NCBI RefSeq assembly: GCF_041429775.1
Contig: NZ_CP163421.1
Location: forward strand, 248,001 to 312,000
Direction of reading: 5' to 3'
Source: Glycocaulis abyssi
GTDB taxonomy: Bacteria > Pseudomonadota > Alphaproteobacteria > Caulobacterales > Maricaulaceae
Length of the DNA: 64,000 bases
Part shown: positions 43,637 to 51,669 of the stretch, piece after piece
Numbering within the stretch: position 1 is the stretch's first letter
How the letters are laid out: each line of letters starts with the position of its first letter
Notes under the pieces: generated by a model
What the model saw: only the letters and a program-made list of their open reading frames with translations
What the model was told of the DNA's origin: nothing
Databases searched by the model: none
Translations under genes and position numbers: made by a program

Positions 43637-44191
43637 TCAGATCCGCTCTGTCACCTTGATGGCGATGCGGCAGCCGGTCTTGATGAGGGCGGACAGCAGA
43701 GGGTAGCCCCGCGTGTCGTGCGCGCCTTCTTCCACGGCGAGATTCTTGTGGGCGACTTCTTCTTCCTGGTAGCGGGCAAAGTCCGCAGCCAGCTCTGTCT
43801 CGCCCATGGCTTCGAGCTCTTTGACCTGCTCGCCATAATGGCCCTCGATCACGCTTTCGACGGCCTCTGTGCAGGCATGGGCGGCCTTCTCGCCCATCAG
43901 GGCGGTTGCCACGCCAAGTCCGAAACCCGCGAGCCGCCAGACCGGGCTGAGCGCGGTCGGGCGCACGCCGCGTTCGGCGATATAGCGGTCAAAGGCATCG
44001 AGATGGGCCTGCTCGTCGGCTTCCATATGTTCCAGCTGGCGCGCAATGCGGGTCTTGGAAGGCAGGCGGCCAAACACGGCGCGCTGGCCGCGATAGATAT
44101 GCACCGCGCCATATTCGCCCGCATGGTCGATACGGATCATCCGGGCGATGGCGTCATTATTGCGGGCGGGGCCGGGGCGCCGGATAGCCAT
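43637..44191 (-). CDS. coq7: Demethoxyubiquinone hydroxylase Coq7
   Basis: A 184-residue ferritin-like diiron enzyme: RIDHAGEYGAVHIYRGQ, EHMEADEQAHLDAF, ALMGEKAAHACTEAVE and EEEVAHKNLA carry the glutamate and histidine ligands in two EXXH-type pairs. It performs the last hydroxylation of ubiquinone synthesis at the membrane. It overlaps dsbB by one base (TAATG) and is probably co-transcribed with it and exoD. Confidence 0.95.
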   Translation of the reverse strand: MAIRRPGPARNNDAIARMIRIDHAGEYGAVHIYRGQRAVFGRLPSKTRIARQLEHMEADEQAHLDAFDRYIAERGVRPTALSPVWRLAGFGLGVATALMGEKAAHACTEAVESVIEGHYGEQVKELEAMGETELAADFARYQEEEVAHKNLAVEEGAHDTRGYPLLSALIKTGCRIAIKVTERI

Positions 44192-44736
44192 TAGCGGGGC
44201 CTCCTCATGGCGTTTATCAGGACAAGAAATGAGATCGCGGCAAGACCAAGTGATACAAGCGCGTTCCAGCCCGCCATTGACACACCGAACAGCGACCAGA
44301 CCACTTCATTGCATTGCGGAATGGTGCGCGCGCTGTCGAACAGGGCTTCCATCTGGGCCAGGCTGACCGGGCCGCTGGAAACGCCCGCGCATGAGGGCGG
44401 CAGGTCGAGTATCTCATACTCCACCAGAACATGATGGAGCGCATGCCACGCGCTGACGAGGCTGAGCACGCCGACCAGCCCGACGCCGAGGCGTGCTGAC
44501 AAATCTGGCAATGGCAGGGCGCGAAGCGCGACAAACACCGTGATGCCCGCGCCTGCGATGGCGGCATGGGCCCAGCGCTGGGTGACGCACATCGGGCAGG
44601 GCAGCAGCCCGCCAATATATTCAAACGCGAAGGCACCTGCCAGCAAGGCAAGCGAAACACCCGCCGCGATCAGCGGCCAGTTTCGCGGCTCCAGCGCGAT
44701 TCGCAGCGGAGCGGGCAGGGGCGCAAACAGGCTCAT
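44191..44736 (-). CDS. dsbB: Disulfide bond formation protein B
   Basis: A 181-residue membrane protein with four helices. The first periplasmic loop has LPCPMCVTQR (the CXXC that reduces ubiquinone), the second has two cysteines (PPSCAGVSSG and TIPQCNE) that oxidise DsbA. It lies between exoD and coq7 on the minus strand. The link with coq7 may reflect its need for quinone. Confidence 0.9.
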   Translation of the reverse strand: MSLFAPLPAPLRIALEPRNWPLIAAGVSLALLAGAFAFEYIGGLLPCPMCVTQRWAHAAIAGAGITVFVALRALPLPDLSARLGVGLVGVLSLVSAWHALHHVLVEYEILDLPPSCAGVSSGPVSLAQMEALFDSARTIPQCNEVVWSLFGVSMAGWNALVSLGLAAISFLVLINAMRRPR

Positions 44737-44795
44737 GGCGTCACCTTATGCGCTTTGGCGGGGACGGGCGAGAGGCCGAACTGCCGCAGGGGCGG

Positions 44796-45524
44796 TCAGG
44801 GTTTTGTGCGTGCCTGCCTGCGCCGCCAGATGACGATCCCGGCAAGGGCCGCCAGACCTGCAAAGGCGAGCAGGACAATCGCCCACACACCTTCATCAAG
44901 TGCACGGCGGAGCAGGTCTATCAGCAACTCGATAAAGGCCGGGCCCAGGATGATAAGGCCGCCATAGAGGATGATGAGCCAGCCGGTGCCGATGATCACG
45001 CCGGCCAGGACCAGCAGTCCGTCCCGGTTGATAAGGCCAAGAGCGGCCAGCGCCAGCGCCACCCCCGGCGTCGTGTTGGTCAGGGGCAGCGGCACCAGAA
45101 TCGACAGGCAGAACAGGCAGAACATCGCGCCTGCGATGCGGTGGGCGAGGGCGCCCGACAGGAAGGCAAGACGCGGAGCGGCGAAATGCTCGATCCAGCC
45201 GAACCATTTCTTTGCGCCCTGGGCGGTTTTCACCAGATCAGCCTTGGAGAGGCGCCGCGCGGCGAAGCGCTCTGGTAGCCAGAGCGAATCGCGCCCCAGA
45301 GCCAGCTGCGCACAGATCGCCAGCATGGGCAGGGCGACGATCTGGGGGATGCCGTAGAGGAAGGGCATGCAGACCGGCACAGCCAGCACGAACAGCACGA
45401 CACCAAACGCCTGCTCGCCGAGGCGTCCGGTCAGATCGCCGAGCGTCAGACCATCTTCAGGCGCGTCTGCCGCTATCGCCTCCAGACGGGAGATCATGCC
45501 GGTGTCGTGCGCCGTGTTTTCCAT
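44796..45524 (-). CDS. exoD: ExoD-family exopolysaccharide synthesis membrane protein
   Basis: From ATG at 45524 the protein has 242 residues; upstream in-frame sequence is not used. The ExoD pattern is clear: LTLGDLTGRLGEQAFGVVLFVLA, VPVCMPFLYGIPQIVALPMLA, QLALGRDSLWLPERF. Membrane helices cluster at 40-75, 130-185 and 200-235. ExoD was described in Rhizobium meliloti exopolysaccharide production; the biochemical role is unclear. Confidence 0.88.
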   Translation of the reverse strand: MENTAHDTGMISRLEAIAADAPEDGLTLGDLTGRLGEQAFGVVLFVLAVPVCMPFLYGIPQIVALPMLAICAQLALGRDSLWLPERFAARRLSKADLVKTAQGAKKWFGWIEHFAAPRLAFLSGALAHRIAGAMFCLFCLSILVPLPLTNTTPGVALALAALGLINRDGLLVLAGVIIGTGWLIILYGGLIILGPAFIELLIDLLRRALDEGVWAIVLLAFAGLAALAGIVIWRRRQARTKP

Positions 45525-45629
45525 GGGTAACGGCCTTCGGGGCGGGAGGGGGCTGGAACAAGGATAGACGCGCTGTTTGGCATGGCGGGCGCATTGCGTC
45601 CAGCACAGGCCCTGCCTGCCCATTCCCAC

Positions 45630-45658
45630 TCGACGTGAAGCCATGCCTCGCCTATTAG
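45630..45658 (+). promoter_or_regulatory. Possible tRNA-Leu promoter
   Basis: TCGACG (45630-45635) and TATTAG (45653-45658), spacer 17 bases, end 22 bases before the tRNA. The -10 is good, the -35 keeps four of six consensus bases. Confidence 0.45.
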
Positions 45659-45680
45659 AACCCCCGTTACCAGTCAGGCT

Positions 45681-45767
45681 GCGGGCGTGGCGGAATTGGT
45701 AGACGCAGCGGACTCAAAATCCGCCGGCCGCAAGGCCTTGCCGGTTCGATTCCGGCCGCCCGTACCA
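45681..45767 (+). tRNA. tRNA-Leu (CAA anticodon)
   Basis: 87 bases fold as a class II tRNA: acceptor GCGGGCG with CGCCCGT, D-arm with GGAATTGGTAGACGC, anticodon stem GCGGA/TCCGC around CTCAAAA (anticodon CAA, reads UUG), a long variable arm typical of leucine (GGCCGCAAGGCC region) and T-arm GGTTCGATTCC. CCA is encoded at the end. Confidence 0.97.
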
Positions 45768-45813
45768 CTCTTGGTTTCCGCAACGCGGATGCGCTGCGCA
45801 TCAAGAAAAGCTG

Positions 45814-46025
45814 GGTCTCCCGTCGGTGCGGGAGACCCCGGCTGTGTAGCCGATTGCGTCATTTCTCCAGCTTCACCACTGACCTATCCTCCGGGGTCCC
45901 CCGCCCCGACGGGGGATCCAGATTGCTTTTCCACTGCCTTCTGTCGTCATTCCGGGTGTAGCTGCGTTCTCCCGGCGCAAGCCGGGACCCAGAAAAGGAC
46001 TGAGCCCCGACTTTCGTCGGGGAAA
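45814..46025. repeat. Palindromic intergenic repeats (copy C)
   Basis: Hairpins GGTCTCCCG-TCGGTG-CGGGAGACC (45814-45837), TCCCCCG-CCCCGA-CGGGGGA (about 45897-45916, then TCCAG), TCCCGG-CGCAAG-CCGGGA (45969-45987, then CCCAG), and CCCCGA-CTTT-TCGGGG type (46006-46022). Sequence and layout match copies A, B and D. The 343-base stretch from tRNA-Leu to rfbC (45768-46110) is filled by these; I see no gene in it. Confidence 0.6.
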
Positions 46026-46110
46026 CGAGGGGCGGGACGCCTCGCGCCTTGCCCCTGCACGGCGCAGCCCTGTATGGGTGAGCGCAATGGTAATGGAGTA
46101 GCGCACGCTC

Positions 46111-46680
46111 ATGGTTGAACTGGTCGCAGAGGCCCTTGATGGCGTGAAGCTGGTGCGCGCGCGCCGGTTCGAGGATGAGCGCGGCTATTTCACCGAAAGC
46201 TGGAATGCGCGCGCCTTCGCCGCCATCGGCATTGATACGCGCTTCGTACAGGACAATCATTCCCGCTCGGTGAAGGCGGGGACGGTGAGGGGACTGCACT
46301 ATCAGGCCCCGCCCTTTGCGCAGGCCAAGCTGGTGCGTGTCTCTCAGGGGCGGGTGATGGATGTGGCGGTGGATGCGCGCCGTGGCTCGCCCAGCTACGG
46401 CCAGCATTTCAAGGCAGAGCTGAGCGCGGACAATGGCCTGCAGCTCTTCGTGCCTGCCGGTTTCCTGCACGGCTTCATGACGCTGGAGGATGAGTGCCAC
46501 GTCCAGTACAAGGTCGATGCCCATTACGACAGGGCCAGCGATGGCGCGGTGCGCTTTGACGATCCTGATCTGGCCATAGACTGGGGCCTGCCAGCGGCGC
46601 GCGCGATCCTGTCGGAGAAGGACGCAGCTGCTCCGCTCTGGCGTGATTTCGCCTCTCCCTTCACATGGCAGGGCGGGTAG
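46111..46680 (+). CDS. rfbC: dTDP-4-dehydrorhamnose 3,5-epimerase
   Basis: A 189-residue cupin-fold epimerase with DERGYFTESWNARAFAAIGI, the catalytic region DNHSRSVKAGTVRGLHYQ (histidine in GLHYQ) and VPAGFLHGFMTLEDECHVQYK. It makes dTDP-4-keto-L-rhamnose for surface polysaccharides. The start codon at 46111 has only a weak ribosome binding site. Followed directly by rfbD. Confidence 0.95.
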   Translation: MVELVAEALDGVKLVRARRFEDERGYFTESWNARAFAAIGIDTRFVQDNHSRSVKAGTVRGLHYQAPPFAQAKLVRVSQGRVMDVAVDARRGSPSYGQHFKAELSADNGLQLFVPAGFLHGFMTLEDECHVQYKVDAHYDRASDGAVRFDDPDLAIDWGLPAARAILSEKDAAAPLWRDFASPFTWQGG

Positions 46681-46685
46681 GAGCA

Positions 46686-47573
46686 GTGGCGCGCCTTCTC
46701 ATCCTTGGCCGTACAGGCCAGCTGGCCAGCGAGCTTGTCGCACAGACAGCTGGCGAAGGCTGGGAGGTGACTGCGCTGGGCCGCGACGGGGCGGACTTTG
46801 CCGATCCTGCCGCCTGCGCCGCAGCGCTGGGCGAGCACCTGCCTGCCGACGCCGTCATCAACGCCGCGGCCTACACCGGCGTTGACCGCGCCGAGAGCGA
46901 GGCGGCGTTGGCCCACACCATCAACGCCGAAACGCCGGGCAGGCTGGCCGCTTTATGTGCCGGGCGCGGCGTGCCTTTCATCCATGTCTCCACCGACTAT
47001 GTGTTTGATGGCACCAAGCCCGGCCCTTACATGGAAACCGATCCCGTCGCCCCGCAAACTGCCTATGGCCGCTCCAAGCTGGCAGGTGAGCATGCTGTTC
47101 TTGATGCCGGTGGCCGCAGCCTGATCGCTCGTACCGCGTGGGTATATTCCGCGCACGGCCAGAACTTCGTGAAGACCATGCTGCGTCTCGGCGCCGGGCG
47201 TGATGAGCTGCGCGTGGTGGACGATCAGCATGGATGCCCGACCGCCGCGCCTGAGCTGGCGCGCTGCCTGCTGGTGGCGGCCAAAGCGATGGCCGGAGGG
47301 AGCAAAGCTGGCGGTGTCTACCACGTCGCCGGCGCGGATGAGACGAGCTGGGCCAGCTTTGCCGATGCGATCTTTGACCATGCCACGCCGCACTGGGGGT
47401 GCCGCCCGGCGGTAATCCCGATCACGACTGCCGAGTATCCCACGCCTGCGCCGCGCCCGGCCAATTCCCGGCTGGATTCCAGCCGGTTCGAGGCGGCGTT
47501 CGGCACGCGCCCCGCTGGCTGGGAGGCGTCTCTTGGCCAAATAGTGCAAAAAATTCTCATATCAGAGAAGTAG
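46686..47573 (+). CDS. rfbD: dTDP-4-dehydrorhamnose reductase
   Basis: I place the start at GTG 46686 (product 295 residues, MARLLILGRTGQLASEL); an ATG at 46665 would overlap rfbC and is an alternative. It is a Rossmann SDR-type reductase: GRTGQLASE nucleotide motif, NAAAYTGVDRAE, FIHVSTDYVFDG and the catalytic YGRSKLAGE. It makes dTDP-L-rhamnose. The partner genes rfbA and rfbB are not in the window. Confidence 0.95.
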   Translation: MARLLILGRTGQLASELVAQTAGEGWEVTALGRDGADFADPAACAAALGEHLPADAVINAAAYTGVDRAESEAALAHTINAETPGRLAALCAGRGVPFIHVSTDYVFDGTKPGPYMETDPVAPQTAYGRSKLAGEHAVLDAGGRSLIARTAWVYSAHGQNFVKTMLRLGAGRDELRVVDDQHGCPTAAPELARCLLVAAKAMAGGSKAGGVYHVAGADETSWASFADAIFDHATPHWGCRPAVIPITTAEYPTPAPRPANSRLDSSRFEAAFGTRPAGWEASLGQIVQKILISEK

Positions 47574-47746
47574 CGCGAATGTGCGCGAATGGCCTTGTGG
47601 CACCAGCGTGTTTCGCGCTTGCAGCATGTCCTTTGCACCTGCGGTGCATGTAGACAAACCCGCCGCGTGCCGCTAACCCGCCCTCCGGCGCATGCCAATG
47701 CGCGAAAACCCTTATGGTACAAGGCGAAAAGGTACGGACAAAGTTC

Positions 47747-48976
47747 ATGTCAAACGGCCAATCACGCTTCCATGTGCCCGCCCCGCCCTTCCGGCCGGGC
47801 GACGCGCCCGACTTCTCCCATCTCGACCTGCAAAAGGCTGGTGAGGCGAAACGCCCCGACCCGTTGACGGCTCCGGCGAAGATGACCGATCTGGCTTTCG
47901 GCATGATCGGCGTGCTCGACCACAATCATCAGGCGGTGGGTGAGTGGGATCCGCGCCTGTCGCCGGAAGTGCTGCGCGAGGGACTGTCGCACATGGTGCT
48001 GACGCGCATCTATGACGCGCGCATGCTCAAGCTCCAGCGTCAGGGCAAGATGAGCTTCTACATGAAGTCGCTGGGCGAAGAGGCGGTGGCGGTGGCTGGC
48101 GCGATGGCGCTGGAACAGTCCGACATGGTGTTCCCGTCCTACCGCCAGCAAGGCATTCTGTTCGCGCGCGGACGCAATATCGTGGACATGATGTGCCACT
48201 GCATCTCCAACAGCCGCGATAATCTCAAAGGCCGCCAACTGCCCGTTCACTACACCTGGGCGGAAGGCAATTTCTTCTCCATCTCGGGCAATCTGGGCAC
48301 TCAGTTCCCGCAAGCGGTCGGCTATGCGATGGGCTGCGCCTACAAGGGCGAGGACACGATTGCTGCAAGCTGGATCGGTGATGGCACCACCGCTGCGCCG
48401 GACTTCCACGCGGCAATGACGCTCGCCTCCACCTATCGCGCGCCGGTGATCCTGAACGTGGTCAACAACCAGTGGGCTATCTCCACCTATGAGGGCATCG
48501 CCAAGGGCGATGCGGCGACCTTCGCCTCTAAAGGGCTGGGCTATGGGCTGGCTTCGCTGCGGGTTGATGGCAATGATTTCCTGGCCATCTATGCCGCCAC
48601 GAAATGGGCCGCCGACCGGGCGCGCAAGGGCTGCGGGGCGACCTTTATCGAGCTCTTCACCTACCGCGCCGATGCCCACTCCACCTCGGACGATCCGGCC
48701 CGCTACCGCCCGAAGAACGAGTTCGAGGTCTGGCCGCTCGGCGATCCGATCGAGCGGCTGAAGAACCATCTCATCGGGCTTGGCGAGTGGGATGAGGACC
48801 GTCACGCGAAGCTGGAAGAGCAGATGACGGCGCTGGTGGTGAAATCCTACAAGGAAGCGGAAAGTCACGGCACGCTGCACGATGGCCCGCTATCGCCGAC
48901 CCACACCATCTTTGAAGATGTCTACGCGACCGAAGACTGGCGCCTGCGCCGTCAACGCCAGGACCTGGGGGTGTAA
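47747..48976 (+). CDS. 2-oxoisovalerate (branched-chain 2-oxoacid) dehydrogenase E1 alpha
   Basis: From ATG 47747 the product has 409 residues; ATG 47714 is possible. It is a TPP-dependent E1 alpha of the branched-chain type: KMSFYMKSLGEEAVAVAGAM, FPSYRQQGIL, the TPP-binding WIGDGTTAAPDFHAAM and VVNNQWAIST, and the phosphorylation-loop-like YRADAHSTSDDP. It decarboxylates branched 2-oxoacids and transfers the acyl group to lipoyl E2. First of three genes separated by 2-3 bases. Confidence 0.94.
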   Translation: MSNGQSRFHVPAPPFRPGDAPDFSHLDLQKAGEAKRPDPLTAPAKMTDLAFGMIGVLDHNHQAVGEWDPRLSPEVLREGLSHMVLTRIYDARMLKLQRQGKMSFYMKSLGEEAVAVAGAMALEQSDMVFPSYRQQGILFARGRNIVDMMCHCISNSRDNLKGRQLPVHYTWAEGNFFSISGNLGTQFPQAVGYAMGCAYKGEDTIAASWIGDGTTAAPDFHAAMTLASTYRAPVILNVVNNQWAISTYEGIAKGDAATFASKGLGYGLASLRVDGNDFLAIYAATKWAADRARKGCGATFIELFTYRADAHSTSDDPARYRPKNEFEVWPLGDPIERLKNHLIGLGEWDEDRHAKLEEQMTALVVKSYKEAESHGTLHDGPLSPTHTIFEDVYATEDWRLRRQRQDLGV

Positions 48977-48979
48977 CCG

Positions 48980-49996
48980 ATGCCAGCGATGAACATGCTG
49001 CAGGCCCTCAATTCGGCCATGGATGTGCTGCTCGACAAGCACCCGGAAACCGTCATTTTCGGCGAGGATTCCGGCTATTTCGGCGGCGTCTTTGGCGCCA
49101 CGCAGGGCCTGCAGAAGAAGTATGGCCTCGACCGCGTGTTTGACGCGCCGATCAACGAAGCCGCGATTGCGGCCATGGCCATCGGCATGGCGGCCAAGGG
49201 TCTCAAACCCATCGCGGAGATTCAGTTCGCGGACTATATCTTCCCGGCCTTCGACCAGATCGTCTCGGAGATGAGCCGTTTGCGCTATCGCTCTGCCGGG
49301 GAGTTCGTGTCGCCGGTTGTGGTGCGCGCGCCCTGGGGCGGCGGCATCCGGGGCGGTCAGACCCACTCGATGAGTCCCGAAGCCTTCTTCACCCATGTGC
49401 CGGGTGTGAAAGTGGTGGTGCCGTCCAATCCGTATGATGCCAAGGGCATGCTGATAGCGGCCAGCGAAGGCGATGACCCGGTCATCTTCTTTGAGCCGAA
49501 ACGCATCTATAACGGCCCGTTCGATGGCGTCCCCGATGCGCCGCTGTCCAGCTGGGCCAAACACCCCAAGGGCGAGGTGCCCGAAGGCCATTACCGCGTG
49601 GAGCTGGGCAAGGCGGAAATCGTGCGCGAGGGTGAGGCCTGCACGGTCATCACCTATGGCACGCTGGTCCATGTCGCGGTCAATGCGGCGGCAAAGGCGG
49701 GCATTGATGCGGAAATCATCGATCTCAAAACGCTCGCCCCCTATGATATCGAGACGATTACCGCCTCGGTGAACAAGACGGGCCGGGTGGTGGTCGCGCA
49801 TGAAGCGCCGCGTACTTCCGGATTCGGGGCGGAGCTCGCCGCGCAGATTCAGGAAGAATGTTTCTATGCGCTGGAAGCGCCGATCTTCCGCCTGACGGGC
49901 TGGGACACGCCCTATCCCCACGCCCATGAATGGGCCTATTTCCCCGGTCAGGCGCGCTTTATCCGCGCGCTGCAGACGGTCACGGAGGCACGCTGA
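48980..49996 (+). CDS. 2-oxoisovalerate dehydrogenase E1 beta
   Basis: A 338-residue transketolase-like subunit: VIFGEDSGYFGGVFGATQGL, FDAPINEAAIAAMAIGMAA, EIQFADYIFPAFDQIVSEMS and HEAPRTSGFGAELAAQI. It completes the E1 active site with the alpha subunit. Placed 3 bases after E1 alpha and 2 bases before E2. Confidence 0.95.
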   Translation: MPAMNMLQALNSAMDVLLDKHPETVIFGEDSGYFGGVFGATQGLQKKYGLDRVFDAPINEAAIAAMAIGMAAKGLKPIAEIQFADYIFPAFDQIVSEMSRLRYRSAGEFVSPVVVRAPWGGGIRGGQTHSMSPEAFFTHVPGVKVVVPSNPYDAKGMLIAASEGDDPVIFFEPKRIYNGPFDGVPDAPLSSWAKHPKGEVPEGHYRVELGKAEIVREGEACTVITYGTLVHVAVNAAAKAGIDAEIIDLKTLAPYDIETITASVNKTGRVVVAHEAPRTSGFGAELAAQIQEECFYALEAPIFRLTGWDTPYPHAHEWAYFPGQARFIRALQTVTEAR

Positions 49997-49998
49997 GC

Positions 49999-51345
49999 AT
50001 GAGCGAATACAAGTACAAGCTCCCCGATGTCGGCGAAGGTGTGGTCGAGGCCGAGATCGTCGAATGGCACATCAAGGAAGGTGACAAGGTCACCGAGGAC
50101 CAGCACATCCTCGACGTGATGACCGACAAGGCGACGGTGGAAATCCCCTGCGCGGTCAATGGCGTGGTGAAGAAGATTGTTGGCGCGCCGGGCGACGTGC
50201 TCCCCGTGGGCACCGAAATCCTCGTCATCGAGATCGATGGCTCGCCTCCAACCGAGGAAGAGGCGCCCGCGCCCGAGGTGAAGGAAGAGGCCAAGCCTGC
50301 TGCCGACCCTGAAAAGGGCAAGGCGCTCGCCGAAGGGCCAGACCGGACGGCAGACAAGAGCGAAGACCCGGCAGGCGGCAAGCAGGCGGTTCCGCCGGCA
50401 AAGCCCGCTGCCCCGGCGCCGAAAACGTCTGCTGCTGCCCCCGCCCGCCCGTCGGGCGAGCGGCCCTTGGCCAGCCCCGCCGTGCGTCAGCGCGCTCTGG
50501 AGGCTGATATTGACCTTTCCGCCGTGCCGGGCACCGGCCCGGCCGGCCGTATCACCCATGCGGACATGGATGACTTCATCGCGTCCGGCGGGCGGCTGGC
50601 GTCCAAGGTGGGTGGCTCGGCCTCCGGCCCGTCACGTAGCCCCCGCACGGGCGTAAAGGAAGAGAAGGTGATCGGCCTGCGCCGCAAGATCGCGCAGAAC
50701 ATGGCCGCCGCGAAGCGCACCATCCCCCACATCACCTATGTGGACGAGATCGACCTGACGGCGCTGGAGGATTTGCGCGCGCACCTCAATGCAACCCGCA
50801 AGGACGGCCAGCCCAAGCTCACCCTCATCCCCTTCCTCGTCGCCGCGATGACGCGTGCTTTGCCGCAATTCCCGCAGGCGAACGCGCATTTCGACACGGA
50901 AGAGTCGGTACTGACGAAGTATGAGGGCATCCATTGCGGCATCGCCACAGCCACGCCAAACGGCCTGATGGTGCCGGTGATCCGCCACGCCGAGGCGCTG
51001 GACCTCTGGCAGATCGCCGACGAGGTGAAGCGCCTTGCCGATGCCTGCCGCGACGGCAAGGCCACCAAGGAGGAGCTTTCCGGCTCCACCATCACCATCA
51101 CCTCGCTGGGCGCGATTGGCGGGCTGGTCTCCACGCCGGTCATCAACCTGCCGGAGACGGCGATTATCGGCGTAAACAAGATGCAGGTCCTGCCGCGCTA
51201 TGACGAGGCGGGCCGCGTGGTGCCGCGCAAGATCATGAACCTCTCCTCCAGCTTCGATCACCGCATCGTCGATGGTTATGAGGCCGCTTTGCTGGTGCAG
51301 GCGCTCAAGGGCTATCTCGAAAACCCGGCGACCCTGTTCATGTGA
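49999..51345 (+). CDS. Branched-chain 2-oxoacid dehydrogenase E2 (lipoamide acyltransferase)
   Basis: A 448-residue E2 from ATG 49999. Lipoyl domain at about residues 3-80 with K44 in TDKATVEIP, a proline- and alanine-rich linker (85-150), a peripheral subunit-binding domain (about 155-195, ASPAVRQRALEADIDLSAVP) and the catalytic domain (about 215-448) with the acyltransfer motif SFDHRIVDGYEAA. It moves the acyl group to CoA. The E3 gene is not nearby, so a shared E3 elsewhere is presumed. Confidence 0.95.
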   Translation: MSEYKYKLPDVGEGVVEAEIVEWHIKEGDKVTEDQHILDVMTDKATVEIPCAVNGVVKKIVGAPGDVLPVGTEILVIEIDGSPPTEEEAPAPEVKEEAKPAADPEKGKALAEGPDRTADKSEDPAGGKQAVPPAKPAAPAPKTSAAAPARPSGERPLASPAVRQRALEADIDLSAVPGTGPAGRITHADMDDFIASGGRLASKVGGSASGPSRSPRTGVKEEKVIGLRRKIAQNMAAAKRTIPHITYVDEIDLTALEDLRAHLNATRKDGQPKLTLIPFLVAAMTRALPQFPQANAHFDTEESVLTKYEGIHCGIATATPNGLMVPVIRHAEALDLWQIADEVKRLADACRDGKATKEELSGSTITITSLGAIGGLVSTPVINLPETAIIGVNKMQVLPRYDEAGRVVPRKIMNLSSSFDHRIVDGYEAALLVQALKGYLENPATLFM

Positions 51346-51357
51346 GGTAAGCTTTCT

Positions 51358-51437
51358 GGGGCCCCGCTCGGGGGCGGGGACCCCGGTGATTTCTGCCCAG
51401 ACTCTCAACCGGGTTCCCCGGTTTGACCGGGGATCCA
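51358..51437. repeat. Palindromic intergenic repeat (copy D1, same family as B)
   Basis: CCCCG-CTCGGGGG-CGGGG at 51362-51379 and TCCCCGG-TTTGA-CCGGGGA at 51415-51433 joined by CTCTCAACCGGGTT. The linker and the GGATCCA end are the same as in copy B although the stems differ in length and bases. Confidence 0.6.
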
Positions 51438-51461
51438 TTGTTGCCACACTCTCCGGCCTCT

Positions 51462-51553
51462 CTCGTCGTTCCCGCGCAGGCGGGAACCCAGAGCCGCCTG
51501 GCACTGTCTTCGCTCTGCGATCTCTGGACCCCCACCTTCGTGGGGGTGACGAG
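51462..51553. repeat. Nested inverted repeat (copy D2, same family as A and part of C)
   Basis: Outer arms CTCGTC (51462-51467) and GACGAG (51548-51553) enclose two hairpins, GTTCCCGC-GCAG-GCGGGAAC (51468-51487) and ACCCCCAC-CTTC-GTGGGGGT (51528-51547), whose inner borders are CCAGAG and CTCTGG. An eroded third unit (D3, about 51571-51640, with ATCCAG and CTGGGT) follows. The whole 324-base stretch 51346-51669 between E2 and the TIR gene is repeat sequence with no gene. Confidence 0.7.
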
Positions 51554-51669
51554 GGATCGGTATTATTGCGTTTTTCCGGCGCAAGCTAAGGATCCAGAAA
51601 AAGACTGGGTACCGGCTTGTAGGCGGTGAAACGGGAAGAGTGTTGCACTTGGCCATTTCGCTGAGACAT

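Noticed and set aside
45687-46118. Open frame of 143 codons starting inside tRNA-Leu
   Set aside because: It runs through the tRNA and palindromic repeats; its peptide has the repeat-derived PAQAG-type pattern and no ribosome binding site.
51358-51640. Repeats near the TIR gene read as a CRISPR array
   Set aside because: Units are palindromic, of different stem sequence and irregular spacing, with no identical direct repeats and no cas genes in the window.
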